Below are positions 10,976 to 21,294 of a stretch of 27,345 nt of DNA, piece after piece (positions within the stretch are counted from its first letter, which is position 1; each line of letters starts with the position of its first letter). The notes beneath the pieces were generated by a model. The model was not told the origin of the DNA, made no database searches, and saw nothing but the letters and a program-made list of their open reading frames with translations. The translations under genes and the position numbers were made by a program. Source of the stretch: Atkinsonella hypoxylon (lineage: Eukaryota > Ascomycota > Sordariomycetes > Hypocreales > Clavicipitaceae); NCBI GenBank assembly GCA_000729835.1, contig JFHB01000303.1, forward strand, positions 1-27,345, in the 5' to 3' direction.

Positions 10976-11726
10976 ATGCAAATTTTCGTCAAAACCCTTA
11001 CCGGCAAGACCATCACTCTTGAGGTCGAGTCATCTGACACCATCGACAATGTCAAGACCAAGATTCAGGACAAGGAGGGGATCCCCCCCGATCAACAGCG
11101 TCTGATCTTTGCTGGAAAGCAGCTTGAGGACGGCCGCACCCTCGCAGACTACAACATTCAGAAGGAGTCTACTCTTCATCTTGTGCTCCGCCTCCGTGGT
11201 GGTATGCAAATCTGTAAGTATCTGCACAATTTCGGAGTCGGTCATAGGAATTTGTTATAGTAACCCTGATGTAGTCGTCAAGACTTTGACCGGAAAGACC
11301 ATCACCCTCGAGGTGGAGTCTTCTGATACCATCGACAACGTGAAAACCAAGATTCAAGATAAGGAAGGCATCCCTCCCGACCAGCAGCGTCTGATTTTCG
11401 CTGGTAAGCAGCTGGAAGATGGCCGTACGCTCGCCGATTACAACATCCAGAAGGAGTCCACACTTCATCTTGTTCTCCGCCTTCGTGGCGGTATGCAGAT
11501 CTTCGTCAAGACCCTCACAGGAAAGACCATCACCCTCGAGGTGGAGTCGTCTGACACTATAGACAATGTGAAAACGAAGATTCAAGATAAGGAAGGCATT
11601 CCTCCCGATCAGCAGCGTCTTATCTTCGCTGGAAAGCAGCTCGAGGATGGCCGGACACTTGCAGACTACAACATCCAGAAGGAGTCAACTTTGCATTTGG
11701 TGTTGCGTTTGCGTGGTGGACAGTAA
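10976..11726 (+). CDS. UBI4: Polyubiquitin, three units with a terminal glutamine
   Basis: Encodes 229 aa: three head-to-tail 76-residue ubiquitins and one extra Gln, which deubiquitinases would trim to free ubiquitin for conjugation. Exons 10976-11213 and 11275-11726; the 61-bp intron (GTAAGT ... GTAG) splits codon 4 of the second unit. Each unit starts MQIFVKTLTGK, keeps the lysines used for chains (6, 11, 27, 29, 33, 48, 63) and ends LRLRGG. The terminal Gln blocks activation of the uncut precursor, as in other polyubiquitins. Units 2 and 3 share longer identical DNA stretches in their 5' halves than either shares with unit 1. The start is fixed by the ubiquitin Met1. A CT-rich promoter and a possible heat-shock element lie upstream. 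Three units is at the low end for a fungal polyubiquitin gene. Confidence 0.98.
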
Positions 11727-12323
11727 AGCCAATTTTCTCATGATTGTGAGCGAAATGAAGTGAATATGGCGTTTGGGTTAATGTTGACGATGATGGGCAT
11801 ATGTGCCATTCATTGTTGCTAGTTCTAGGCTTATCCGAGACATGCACTGATTAATTCACTAGAGATATGATCCTGCTGCACTAAGTACTTGAATCCGTCG
11901 CTATTACCGATAATCACCATGTGAATGTCATGACAATGCTCGAAGATAGTGGTAAAACTTGTCCAAGAGACTCCAAACTTGAGATGTGGCTGCATGACCA
12001 TGTGGCAAGCATCAAGTGGCGTAGTGGGGTACATAAACTTTGAGCGCGAGGCTTTCGTCATTCCAAATTCTAGGCCTTCTTTCGTCTCAGCACACCCAAC
12101 ATGGCAGACTTTTTCTGCATGACGTGAAGCGGTCATGGGAGAAGCGATTTCGCCCACTTTGATAGTGAACTGGCATTCAAACAGGTTTGCCCCTTGTCCC
12201 CGGCGAGTTCTAAGGAGACGCCTTATCTGATCCAGCCCATCTTATCAACAGCATCTCTCAGCTCGTTGAGCGACTGTTTCGACTGTGCGGGCAATCCGTT
12301 TGATCAAAGGCTATTCAAAGGTC
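11727..12323. other. Intergenic region between polyubiquitin and the RING protein
   Basis: About 600 bp carrying the 3' end of polyubiquitin and the promoter of the next gene on the same strand. I see no RNA gene, repeat or convincing small open frame. Confidence 0.6.
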
Positions 12324-14525
12324 ATGCCTTACTTTTACCACCTCAAATTCGAGTTGTATCCTACTCCTAATCCTATAGGGATAGTTTTTCAGAAGTCTGG
12401 GCAAAGCAACTTTGAGCAAAGGCACGTTTGGTTGCCTCCCCAAGGAACGAACGTTTTCGACGACCTTCCAACGCATCCTACCTCGAAACCCCTAACACAC
12501 CAGTTCAAGCCATCATCCGAGTATCCTAGTCGCGAATACTCTGATAGTGTCTTTCAGCCTTTTACAAACAACTCATTCGGGCAGGCAAGTGAAGGCGTGA
12601 TAGACTGTGGTGTCCCTCGAGTCCCCGCAATCATGTCAAACAAACGATTCGAAGCTACATCGAAAAAACCGCATCTAGAAAGAACAAACAGCTATCCTCC
12701 CCCATCGCCCGACGCTGCTATACGCCCCCAGACTGCGGTTAAAGATTGGCGCTTCGGCCGCCTGAGCATTGAGACAGTTGATCCGACAAGTACGAGCGCT
12801 AGAACAGATATGTCCGGAGAATCGAGTCGCGCAGTACCTGCTGCGGCGCCGACCCTAGGCCCATCTTACGCAGGTGCGGGTACCGCTACGAAAGCTGAAT
12901 TCAACCCGCTGGAAAGCAAGAATACAGAAGTTGGATGGGGCATTGTTCACTTTTATCGCGAAGGCGAAGAGACTTTGAACTTGGGCACGAACGAACACGG
13001 CCAAGAGCAAGAAGTGGCGTCAACCATGGATGAGTGCAAGACGCTATGTATACCTGCCGTGCCGGCATATATGTCACCAAGTGACTTTTTGGGCTTCGTC
13101 GGCGATACATGGAGAAATGAACTCAGCCATTGTAGAATGGTAATGACGTCGAGAATGAACAGATATCTGGCCTTGCTCAATTTTCGGGAGAGTAAGATGG
13201 CTAAAAAATGGAAACGCGAGTTTGATGGCAAGCTGTTCAACTCCATGGAGGTATGTTGACAAAATATCATCCGAAATCTTCTTTGGCTGGTTCCCTTCGT
13301 TGACAAGAGTCTATAGCCTCAGCTGTGCCACGCTGTATTCGTCAAGTCAATCACGTTTGAAACGCCGACAGAAGCGCGACGCATTGATCCGACCTCGCTT
13401 CCAGCATCGTCATCCTCTGCTGTATCGAACAGTCTCCGACCATTCCCGCCACCAACACCAAACTTAGTTGAGCTGCCGACCTGCCCAGTGTGCCTGGAAC
13501 GTATGGATGAGACCAATGGCTTGATGACTGTCCCATGCTCCCACGTATTTCATTGCAACTGCCTCCAGAATTGGAAAGGTGCTGGATGCCCCGTTTGTCG
13601 ATTTACAAACACTTCGGGCTCCGAAGGCTCCCATGGCGACCACAGTGATTTGTTCTCGCAGCCCTTTGGATCGTCCATCTCAAATCTATGCAGCGTGTGT
13701 GACTGTACAGACGACTTGTGGATTTGTCTTATCTGTGGCTACATAGGCTGTGGGAGGTATAAAGGCGGCCATGCCAAGGACCACTGGAAAGAAACAGCAC
13801 ACAGCTTCTCTCTGGAATTGGAAACACAATACGTATGGGACTACGCCGGTGACATGTGGGTGCACCGGCTTATCCGTGATAAAGGAGACGGTAAAGTCGT
13901 TGAATTACCAGGGAGAAGCAATCAGAGCAACCACACAACAAACGAAGATGTCGTTCCTAGGGCGAAACTTGAGAACATTGGTCTTGAGTATACCCATCTC
14001 ATCACCAGTCAACTAGAATCGCAAAGAGCATACTATGAGGAATTGATTAGTAAAGCCGTCGATAAGGCGGCACGGGCCTCGGAAGCAGCCGAAAGCTCGG
14101 TCGCTGCATCGTCCACAGCCATGGAGAAGCTGGGCGAACTTGAAGAGAAGGTCCGAGTTCTGACGAAGGACACCATCCCCCAACTCGAAAGAGACCTGGA
14201 GCGAGAGCGGGACAAGGCGACAAGGAGTGACGCGCTCGCTCGCAGCATGAGCAAGGCACTTCAGGAAGAGAAGCGCGTGAATGAGGGACTCATGAAGAGG
14301 ATTGAACACCTCGGGACAGAAAACGAAGCAGTGAGGAAGAGCATGGCAGAGTTGAAAGCGGAGACTGATGAGTTGAAGGAGATGAATAAGGATTTGACCA
14401 TGTTTATTTCGGGACAGGAAAAACTGAAAGAGTTGGAGAAAGAAGGGAAGATTGAAGAGGGCGAGTTGGCGGGCGGGAGTGCGATTGTGGCTGAGAAGAA
14501 GGGGAGGAGGAGGAGGAAGCGGTGA
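12324..14525 (+). CDS. ETP1: Etp1/BRAP2-like RING-H2 and UBP zinc-finger protein
   Basis: Predicted cytosolic E3 ubiquitin ligase of 711 aa, related to yeast Etp1 (ethanol tolerance) and animal BRAP2/IMP. Exons 12324-13250 and 13317-14525 are joined in phase 0 by a 66-bp intron (GTATGT ... TATAG). Order of parts: N-terminal MPYFYHLKFELYPTPNP typical of fungal members; a disordered stretch; the BRAP2 domain from about 203 (GWGIVHFYR) to about 330; RING-H2 with Cys365, 368, 383, His385, 388, Cys391, 400, 403; a UBP-type ubiquitin-binding zinc finger from Cys434 to about 500 with CxxC pairs and GCGRYKGGHAKDHW; and a long charged coiled coil ending in a Lys/Arg tail. The ATG at 12324 was chosen by family similarity; the frame upstream begins only with GTG. 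It lies 0.6 kb from polyubiquitin on the same strand, a thematic but unproven link. Confidence 0.95.
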
Positions 14526-15444
14526 TGGCTTGAAGGCTTGTCGTGATTTTGTCATGGTTAGCGCGGCGTCGGCGACTGGGAGACATGAGGTCTTGCATCA
14601 TTTCCTTTTTGAATGCTTAATTGTCGGGAACTTGGCCCGTTTTGTGAACTGAGCTGGAGCTGGGCGCTAGCATTGATGAGAGCAAGGGAAATATAGGGAA
14701 TAGGGTCAATGGAATTTGTAGGCAGGGACCGCATATGCGGGCTAGTGGGAGGTTGTCTCCCGTTATCTCCAATGACATGCATGACATGGTCTATATACGG
14801 TGGACGTTGCGTGGTCTGACATCGATGGAATTTGACATGATGGACAAAGTCAACTGGATGGAGCTGTCGTCCAGCATCTTCTAGCATCTTCTGGCATCTT
14901 CTGGCATCTTCTGGCATCTTCCCGCCACGCGACGCGCTGTTCACGAAACTGGCAACTACGTTCGAGGCAAATTGCCAGCTTCAATGTTCTAGTTACCTTG
15001 AGTCTGGTACTGACTGACAGGATTGAAGAATTATTGGCCAGTACTCCCTCCGCCCGGCCCCACCCCCTCTTTCCCTTTCTCTTCCCGCGCCGCCCCTCTC
15101 ATAGTTTCCCCTCCGTGTCCTACCCCCTAGGCTCGGTGGTTAGACACGGGCTCGAAGTCGCCATGACCTCTTTTTTATACGAGCACGACCACGACAGGAA
15201 TTACAGGAATTACTCACCACTGCCTGCCCGAACCACGCTCCTCCAGCGCCCAGCCAGCCATATCGCGCTGGCCCTCTCGCACAAAAGCTCTGGACGCGGC
15301 TTCATTCTCCTCTCACCCGGCCTCACGCTCGGCCGCTTGCTGTACTGCCATTATTGACGGCACCGGGGGGGGGGGCTTTTTCAAAAAGCTCAGTCGAGAG
15401 CCCGGACAAGTCGCGACGGTTGCCACTCACTCGCCAGCGCAGCC
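14526..15444. other. Intergenic region and acyltransferase promoter
   Basis: About 0.9 kb without a recognised gene. It holds the minisatellite at 14871-14920 and, from about 15040, a C/T-rich promoter and leader with a short G-run near 15366-15374 just before the acyltransferase start. Confidence 0.6.
14871..14920. repeat. Minisatellite, five 10-bp units
   Basis: Five exact-length tandem copies of a CTGGCATCTT-type unit; the first two differ at one or two positions and the last three are identical. It lies between two genes and shows no coding role. Confidence 0.9.
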
Positions 15445-17867
15445 ATGACGCCCACCGCGGGCAACGACGCCCAAACGGCCAAGGCGGAGGCAAAGGAGGA
15501 TCCAGAAGCAAAGGAGCTCTATCCCATGGTCAACTGGAAATACGACTTGTTTCTTCATATCATGGGAAACCTGGTTGACTTGTTCTTTCGTGAAGTCGTG
15601 CCTAGAGGATCGTGGAAGGTCCCAAAATCCGGACCTCTGCTGTTTGTTGCGGCACCACACGCAAACCAGGTGAGTATGGAGTAATCTACCATGCTTGGAC
15701 ATCAAAGATGATGATGTCTCTGCTGGCAATCCCTCATCATGACCCATGACTGCTGACGCCATTCATTCATTATCAATAGTTTGTCGACGGTCTCATCCTT
15801 CAGCGAACGCTCAGACAACAAGCCGGTCGGCGCGTGTCTCTTCTCATCGCGCAAAAATCCATTCATGGCTTCATCGGCTGGGCTTCCCGTCAAGTCAGCT
15901 CTGTACCCGTCGGCCGGGCCCAGGACGCTACGAAACCCGCACCGGGCACTATCTATCTACCCGACCCTGTCAATGATCCCACGTTGGTTCGAGGTGTTGG
16001 TACAAACTTTGGTGCCGAGGCCGGCCAGACCACCCCCGGTATGATCTTTCTGCCACCAGGAAAAGATGCTGCGTCAGTCAGCAACGACATTGCTGAGATT
16101 CTCGGACCCGAGGAAATCCGCCTCAAGCGCCCTTTCAAGGGAAAGCTGGCCATGTTGCAATTGACTGGCCGCGACGACATAGATGAACATGGCAACTTCT
16201 CCAATCCCAACGTCAAGGGACCAGCGCCTGGATACAAAGGCACAAAGTTCAAAGTCGCGCCGCACATCGACCAGACCAAGGTGTACAAAGCCGTCTTTTC
16301 TCGACTACGCAACGGCGGCTGCGTAGGCATCTTCCCCGAGGGCGGCAGTCACGACCGCACCGAATTACTCCCTATCAAGGCCGGCGTTGCCATCATGGCC
16401 CTAGGTGCCCTGGAACAGGCCCCCGACTGCGGCCTCAAGATTGTGCCGGTGGGCATGAACTACTTCCACGCTCACAAGTTTCGGAGTCGCGCTGTGATCG
16501 AGTTTGGTACTCCCTTCGAAATCCCTGCACACCTGGTCGAGGCATATAGCAATAATCGCCGAAGAGAGGCAATTGGTAAAGTCATTGATACCGTGTACGA
16601 AGCTCTGAGCGCAGTCACAGTGTCTACACCAAATTACGACACCCTGATGGTGATTCAGGCTGCTCGGCGCTTGTATAATCCCACGGGCAAGAAGCTGCCT
16701 CTACCAGTAGTTGTCGAGCTGAACAGACGGCTCGCACAGGGCTACGAGCGCTACAAGGACGATGAGCGCATCACCTCTCTTTCCGCCTCGGTCAAGAACT
16801 ACAACTCCCAGCTGCGATACCTCAACCTCAAGGACCATCAAGTTCAGTACGCCAAAATGTCGATTTTGAAGGTACTCTTCCTTCTCATCTATCGCTCCAT
16901 CAAGCTGTCGATCCTGTTCATCTGCACGGTTCCAGGATTGCTCCTCTTTGCGCCCGTATTTGTAGCGACCAAGATCATCAGCATTCACAAGGCAAAAACG
17001 GCCCTGGCTGGTTCTACGGTCAAAGTTCGTGGTCGTGATGTCATGGCCACGTGGAAGATTCTCGTGGCCATGGTCCTAGCTCCCACTGTATACCATATCT
17101 ACTCCATTATTATTGTGTTGAAGATCTGGCAAGATAGGCTCTGGGGCTATGTGCCTTCTTGGGTACCTCTGTGGCTGGCCTACATTGCTATATGGCCCGT
17201 GATGATTGGCATCACGTTTGCAGCGTTAAGATTTGGCGAGGTCGGCATGGACATCTTCAAGTCCCTGCGGCCTCTGGTCCTGTGCTTGATTCCCAGCTCC
17301 GACTTCAACATCCACACGCTACGGCTTCGACGCGCCGAGCTGAGTGCGCAGGTGACAGATCTAATTAATACGCTAGGGCCTGAGATGTTTCCCGATTTCG
17401 ACAAGACTCGCCTGGTGCCCGACATGTCCAAGCTTGAGAGCGGCGGTGTCGCGGAGAAATCGCACAGACGCAAGGACAGCGACCAGTCCAGCACAGGCGC
17501 GGACATGGACACTCCGGCGATGCTTTCGCGACGCAACACGACGCAGTCCAGTCGCGCCCTTCCGCGAAACGACTCGTTCAGCAATATTGGCCAAGTCGGC
17601 ATCTTCTCGACGCGGCCGCCGTCGCGGTCAAGAAGTCGCTCGCGATCCAGCAGCGCTGGTGGTGGATCTGGCTTGAGCGGATTTCCTATCAGTGCCTTTA
17701 CAACTCTCGACTCAGCTGAAGTGTTCAATGAGGCGAGCAGGAAGATTCGACAGGCGATGAAGGAAAGAAGAAGGAGGTCGGACAAGCTGAATGAAGCGGA
17801 CCGGGATGAGGAGGACGAGGACAGCGAGGAGGATGGTTATGACGAGGCGAGGAAGAAGAATCTATGA
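15445..17867 (+). CDS. SCT1: Glycerol-3-phosphate / dihydroxyacetone-phosphate acyltransferase
   Basis: ER membrane enzyme of 770 aa that acylates glycerol-3-phosphate (and probably dihydroxyacetone phosphate) from acyl-CoA, the first step of phospholipid and triacylglycerol synthesis. It is of the yeast Sct1/Gpt2 (Gat2/Gat1) type. Exons 15445-15669 and 15780-17867; the 110-bp intron (GTGAGT ... AATAG) falls inside the first catalytic motif. Visible motifs: PHANQFVD with His72 and Asp78; FPEGGSHDR at 260-268 followed by LLPIKAG; and IVPVGMNYFH. Hydrophobic segments lie at about 439-470, 500-525 and 536-562. The C-terminus is a Ser/Arg-rich then acidic tail (RSRSRSRSSS, later EDEDSEEDG), probably phosphorylated, as known for yeast Sct1/Gpt2. 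ATG 15445 is preceded by GCC and matches the family N-terminus. Which of the two paralogues it represents is uncertain. Confidence 0.95.
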
Positions 17868-18079
17868 GCGAGCGGTGAATTATGGAGTAGAGAGAGTCTG
17901 TTCTTGCTTACTGCTTCTGAAATTGGGCTTGAGTTGGCTACGCGAGCGTTGGGAGGTTGCGCTTTGTATAACTTTCGGCGCCTAGTCATGTATTGAGCAA
18001 ATTTGTAATGATGCACTTTAGATTTTATTTGACACTGTCTTATAACTGGAATCAACAAGGCAGTGTCTTTATACGAGTA

Positions 18080-18500
18080 CTATGGACATGCCTGGCCTTT
18101 ATTTATTTATATTATATACATACAATCTATCCTTCTTTAATTTTGCATCGGTGACATAACAGAGGGGAAGGAGCCTATCAACGGTCAGCTCGGAAATAAG
18201 TAAGACATCGTGCGGGGCTAAGTAGCTTTTAATTAATATACAATTATATAGAAAGAAATGTATCTTTTAGTGGCGTTTATACCCTGTATATCTTACCTTA
18301 TGCCTCCCTAGCAGCTTCTAGCTTATAGAGTATAGAATACACTATATACCTAAGTAATCTACTAGTATTGCATTCTAAACGCTTATAATAGCTTTATATA
18401 ATATCTTTCTACTTAGATAATTAAGAGGATATTTTATGTTAATCTCACGCTAGGCCTATATAGTCTCTGTACACTAGATACAGCTGTTAGTGAGTACTTG
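18080..18500. repeat. AT-rich island resembling a RIP-mutated repeat relic
   Basis: Base composition changes sharply here: TA, CTA and TAG steps are very frequent and CpG almost absent (three seen in about 250 bp), unlike the roughly balanced flanks. This is the signature expected of repeat-induced point mutation (C to T at CpA) of a short duplicated or transposon sequence in Pezizomycotina. No coding remnant or terminal repeat is visible, so the parent element cannot be named. Confidence 0.6.
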
Positions 18501-18549
18501 AAAAAAAAAGAGGGGCTTGTATCTCTGCAAAATCATACAGGGGTTGTAT

Positions 18550-18589
18550 TGTATATATATACGGAATATATATATATATATATATATAT
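18550..18589. repeat. TA dinucleotide microsatellite
   Basis: An alternating TA tract interrupted once by a CGGA step, at the boundary between the AT-rich island and the GC-rich patch. Such tracts mutate readily and often flank short transposed sequences. Confidence 0.9.
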
Positions 18590-18609
18590 TGCCCCTCCGT
18601 GCCCCTCCA

Positions 18610-18754
18610 CGTCACAATGGCGGGGCTGGGGGTCTAATAACCGAGCAGTTTGCGGGTACGAACCCCGACGGTGGTGGACCCCCCCTCCTCTCTCTCCCCT
18701 TCCTCCCCTCTTCCTCCCCTCTTCTCCCTGTTTAGCCCTTGCAGAAAAGTTTTT
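18610..18754 (+). ncRNA. Possible tRNA-derived Pol III unit (SINE-like relic)
   Basis: TGGCGGGGCTGG at 18618-18629 matches the tRNA A-box (TRGCNNAGYNGG) except for one A to G. GGTACGAACCC at 18655-18665 matches the B-box (GGTTCGANNCC) except for one T to A, and sits in a short stem with a seven-base loop. A T5 run at 18750-18754 could terminate Pol III. The start-to-start distance of 37 bases is shorter than in normal tRNAs, and no cloverleaf or paired acceptor stem can be drawn, so this is not a functional tRNA gene. A tRNA-derived SINE head or decayed tRNA is possible; chance is not excluded. Confidence 0.3.
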
Positions 18755-18952
18755 CTCGATTTTGAATCGCTTGGTATATCTAAGGTAGATATGGACAGTG
18801 TTCAGCTCCAATGGTAGAAGTGCGTTGTGGCGGGACTGCCATTGTGACACAATCCTTTGTCTGGACGAGGACTCTCGCATACAAAAAAGCGTAGATGGCA
18901 GTTGTGGAAGAGCATTGTTTCTCGTCGTCCTCTTTTTTTGCCCTCCTCAACG

Positions 18953-18985
18953 CTTGCTTTGCGGCTTTGCGGCTTTGCGGCTTTG
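18953..18985. repeat. Short tandem repeat, GCGGCTTT
   Basis: Three perfect eight-base GCGGCTTT units at 18961-18984, preceded by a partial copy. They lie about 300 bp upstream of the Aim32-like start codon; no role is known. Confidence 0.85.
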
Positions 18986-19258
18986 AGCCCCTTTGATGTC
19001 TGTCCTCTTCCGGTCCATCTGATCACGACCCACTCACTGTATGCCAAGACGTCCTCGCCTCACCCACCTCGCCTCCTGGCCACTCGGCCAAACAACCGCC
19101 TTCCCCCTGGACCAGAAGCCTAACGGCCATTGAGATCAAGATTGCCTCCCGGAGGAATTGGTCTCTTCCGCAGAGCTCCCCCTGGGGGTCCACTTTCTAA
19201 ACGTCATATTCAAAGAACGAGCATTCCCGAGCCACCTCTCCGGCTTCCCTTTCTCACA

Positions 19259-20562
19259 ATGTCCCCCTTGACGGAGACCGTACCGCCGCTCCCCCCTATG
19301 CCATTGAAGCAGAAGATGGCCGTCTCGCTTAAATCCTTGGTGTCGTCCGTTTTGGGTAACGGGAAGCCCGCGACGCCAGCGTACAACGAGCTGTTCGCCA
19401 AGACGGACCCTGCGACGGATGGGGAGGCGTGTCTGCGTGACTGCGAGAGCTGCGCCGTTCGGTACCAGAGGGGGTTCAAGATCAACGAGGAGGACGTCTT
19501 GTACGGACACGTCAATGGGTGGAGCACGCATGTGTTGGTCGGGACGGGCAAGACGGATTGGGTGAGGGACGTGGAGGATGAGAAGGGGAGCGTCATGGAG
19601 GCCATTGGGAAGGGGCGGAGGCCGAGCAATGGGGTAAGTTGATTTATTCCTGTTTGGCTGTGTTAAGAGGCGTTTCTGTCGTTGTGGTTTTGTTTTATAT
19701 GCTGCTCTGATGTGATGGGACTCTCCAATCCAGATTGGTCCCGGGACAATGATGGTTGGACGTGAGGAGGGTGGACGTGAGCTCGCCACGCCTCACCGGC
19801 ATCGCAGAGGCAGACCCAAGAAACAAGCTTGCCAGCTATTCTTTTTCCGTATACAAAGCCCGCGGCATGCACTAACAACAACAGCGACTCATGCTCTCCG
19901 CATCAAACATGCCCATACCACACGACACGCATGACTACTCAGAACCTACCACCGTCCTCCTCCTCCCCGCCTTCACCATCGTGCAAAACGTGCACCCTCG
20001 CAACGTCCCAACCCTCATCGCCGAGCTCATCAGCAAATCACCCACCAGCGACTCACCGCTGCAACCGCTCTCCTTCCCGGCCTCCATCCCCAGTCGGAAT
20101 GCCGATGTGCCCAGCTTGGAAACCAAGCCGTGTCCTCACAGCGCCGTCATTCTCCTGTGCAGCCAGAGAACGCGCGATGCCCGCTGCGGCCAGAGCGCGC
20201 CCTTGTTACGGGAAGAACTGGAGCGTCACCTGCGACCACTCGGGCTCGATAGAGATTTGCATGACGAGAGACCGGGCGGCGTGGGCATCTACTTCATCAG
20301 CCACGTGGGAGGACACAAGTACTCTGCCAATGTGATGGTGTACCGACGACCCAATGCATTTGGCCAGGACGACGTCTCAAATGACGGTGCGGATTCCTCG
20401 CGGACAGATGTAGGGGCTGCGCAGTGCATATGGCTGGCGAGAGTCAGGCCTGAAGATTGTGAGAATCTCGTGCGGTATACGGTTTTGAAGGGCAAGGTCG
20501 TGAAGCCGGAGAGTCAGCTGCGAGGCGGGTTCGACAGGGTGAAAGGCTTGACGAGTTGGTGA
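19259..20562 (+). CDS. AIM32: Aim32/Apd1-family thioredoxin-like [2Fe-2S] protein
   Basis: Protein of 350 aa of the sucrase/ferredoxin-like family; yeast Aim32 is a mitochondrial redox protein. Exons 19259-19633 and 19885-20562; the intron is long for the window (251 bp, GTAAGT ... CTAAC branch-like site ... ACAG) and joins NG to RLMLSASNMP, as in relatives. The N-terminal part has a CLRDCESC cluster and the signature LYGHVNGWSTHVLVGTGKTDW. The C-terminal thioredoxin-like half has Cys217-x8-Cys226 and His265-x3-His269 (HVGGH). By family knowledge these four bind a bis-histidinyl, non-Rieske [2Fe-2S] cluster, and the spacing matches yeast Apd1. A conserved W..RVRPED segment follows near the C-terminus. 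ATG 19259 has A at -3; the open frame upstream has no ATG. No clear mitochondrial presequence is visible, so location is inferred from the family. Confidence 0.92.
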
Positions 20563-21294
20563 ATGCAAGCGAGGGGGATGAAGTACCATGCCGTCATGTC
20601 ATGAGCGGAAACATAGAGCATGCATTGACTTGTGTGGAAATCTGGGCATGATGGGACGTTAGATACCAACCAACCATGGGGCAACCCGGACATTGTTTTC
20701 CATTCCACTCTTAATCGCATTTATTGGAGATGTACGGAATAAATACACACACAAGTCACATTGATGATGGACCAAAGCGGCAGCACAAGAATTGTTTCAG
20801 TAACGACGCAGGTTTTCTTCATGAATATGCATGCAGATGCAGTCTAGATACCTTACCCCGACGTTGCTTCATCACGCGTAAAGCCCATGGCGTCGCATCA
20901 CCCACAGCAGCCTTTTTACTATACAATCCATTCCACCGCATTGCCAAGCCCCGACAAACGCTATGACCTGTAAGCCCAATGCTCATATCGCTGTTCATAA
21001 TATCATGACATGACCCAATGGCGTGTCCCACCGCGCTCAAAACATGTTCGAAAGAAAACCTCCCATTATTCTCGCACCGAAGCATCCCATGATACGCAGG
21101 CCAAAAAAAAAAAAAAATCAAAGACAGCGTTGCAGCCATGGGGAAAAAAAAAAATAAAAAAAATAAAAAAATAAACCCTCATAAATCAACCTTTCCTCCT
21201 CTTTTTATTTTATTTTATTTTTTTTCCCAATAGAAACCGCCAGGATATGATCTCATCGCTCTCATTAGACAGGTTGGCTTGGCTCCCGCAAGCA
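20563..21294. other. Intergenic region between convergent genes
   Basis: About 0.7 kb between the 3' ends of the Aim32-like gene and the microprotein candidate. No gene is recognised. The right part (about 21103-21225) is a mosaic of A-runs, then T-runs, that could carry poly-A signals for both strands. Confidence 0.6.

Larger units (their letters stand above)
17868..19258. other. Intergenic region with AT-rich relic and simple repeats
   Basis: About 1.4 kb without a protein gene. From left: the 3' flank of the acyltransferase; an AT-rich block (about 18080-18500); a TA microsatellite; a GC-rich patch with A-box and B-box matches; CCTCTTCC-type pyrimidine repeats (about 18683-18730); three GCGGCTTT repeats; and then the promoter of the Aim32-like gene. 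Separate entries cover the repeats and the Pol III-like unit. Confidence 0.65.

Noticed and set aside
19723..19884. Extra small exon inside the Aim32 intron
   Set aside because: Candidate micro-exons of 28 or 43 bases break the frame, and the direct join NG to RLMLSASNMP fits the family.
20819..21139. Minus-strand 106-codon frame with a signal-like FFFFW start
   Set aside because: The hydrophobic start is a translated poly-T tract and the rest lies in the 3' region of the Aim32-like gene with no motif.
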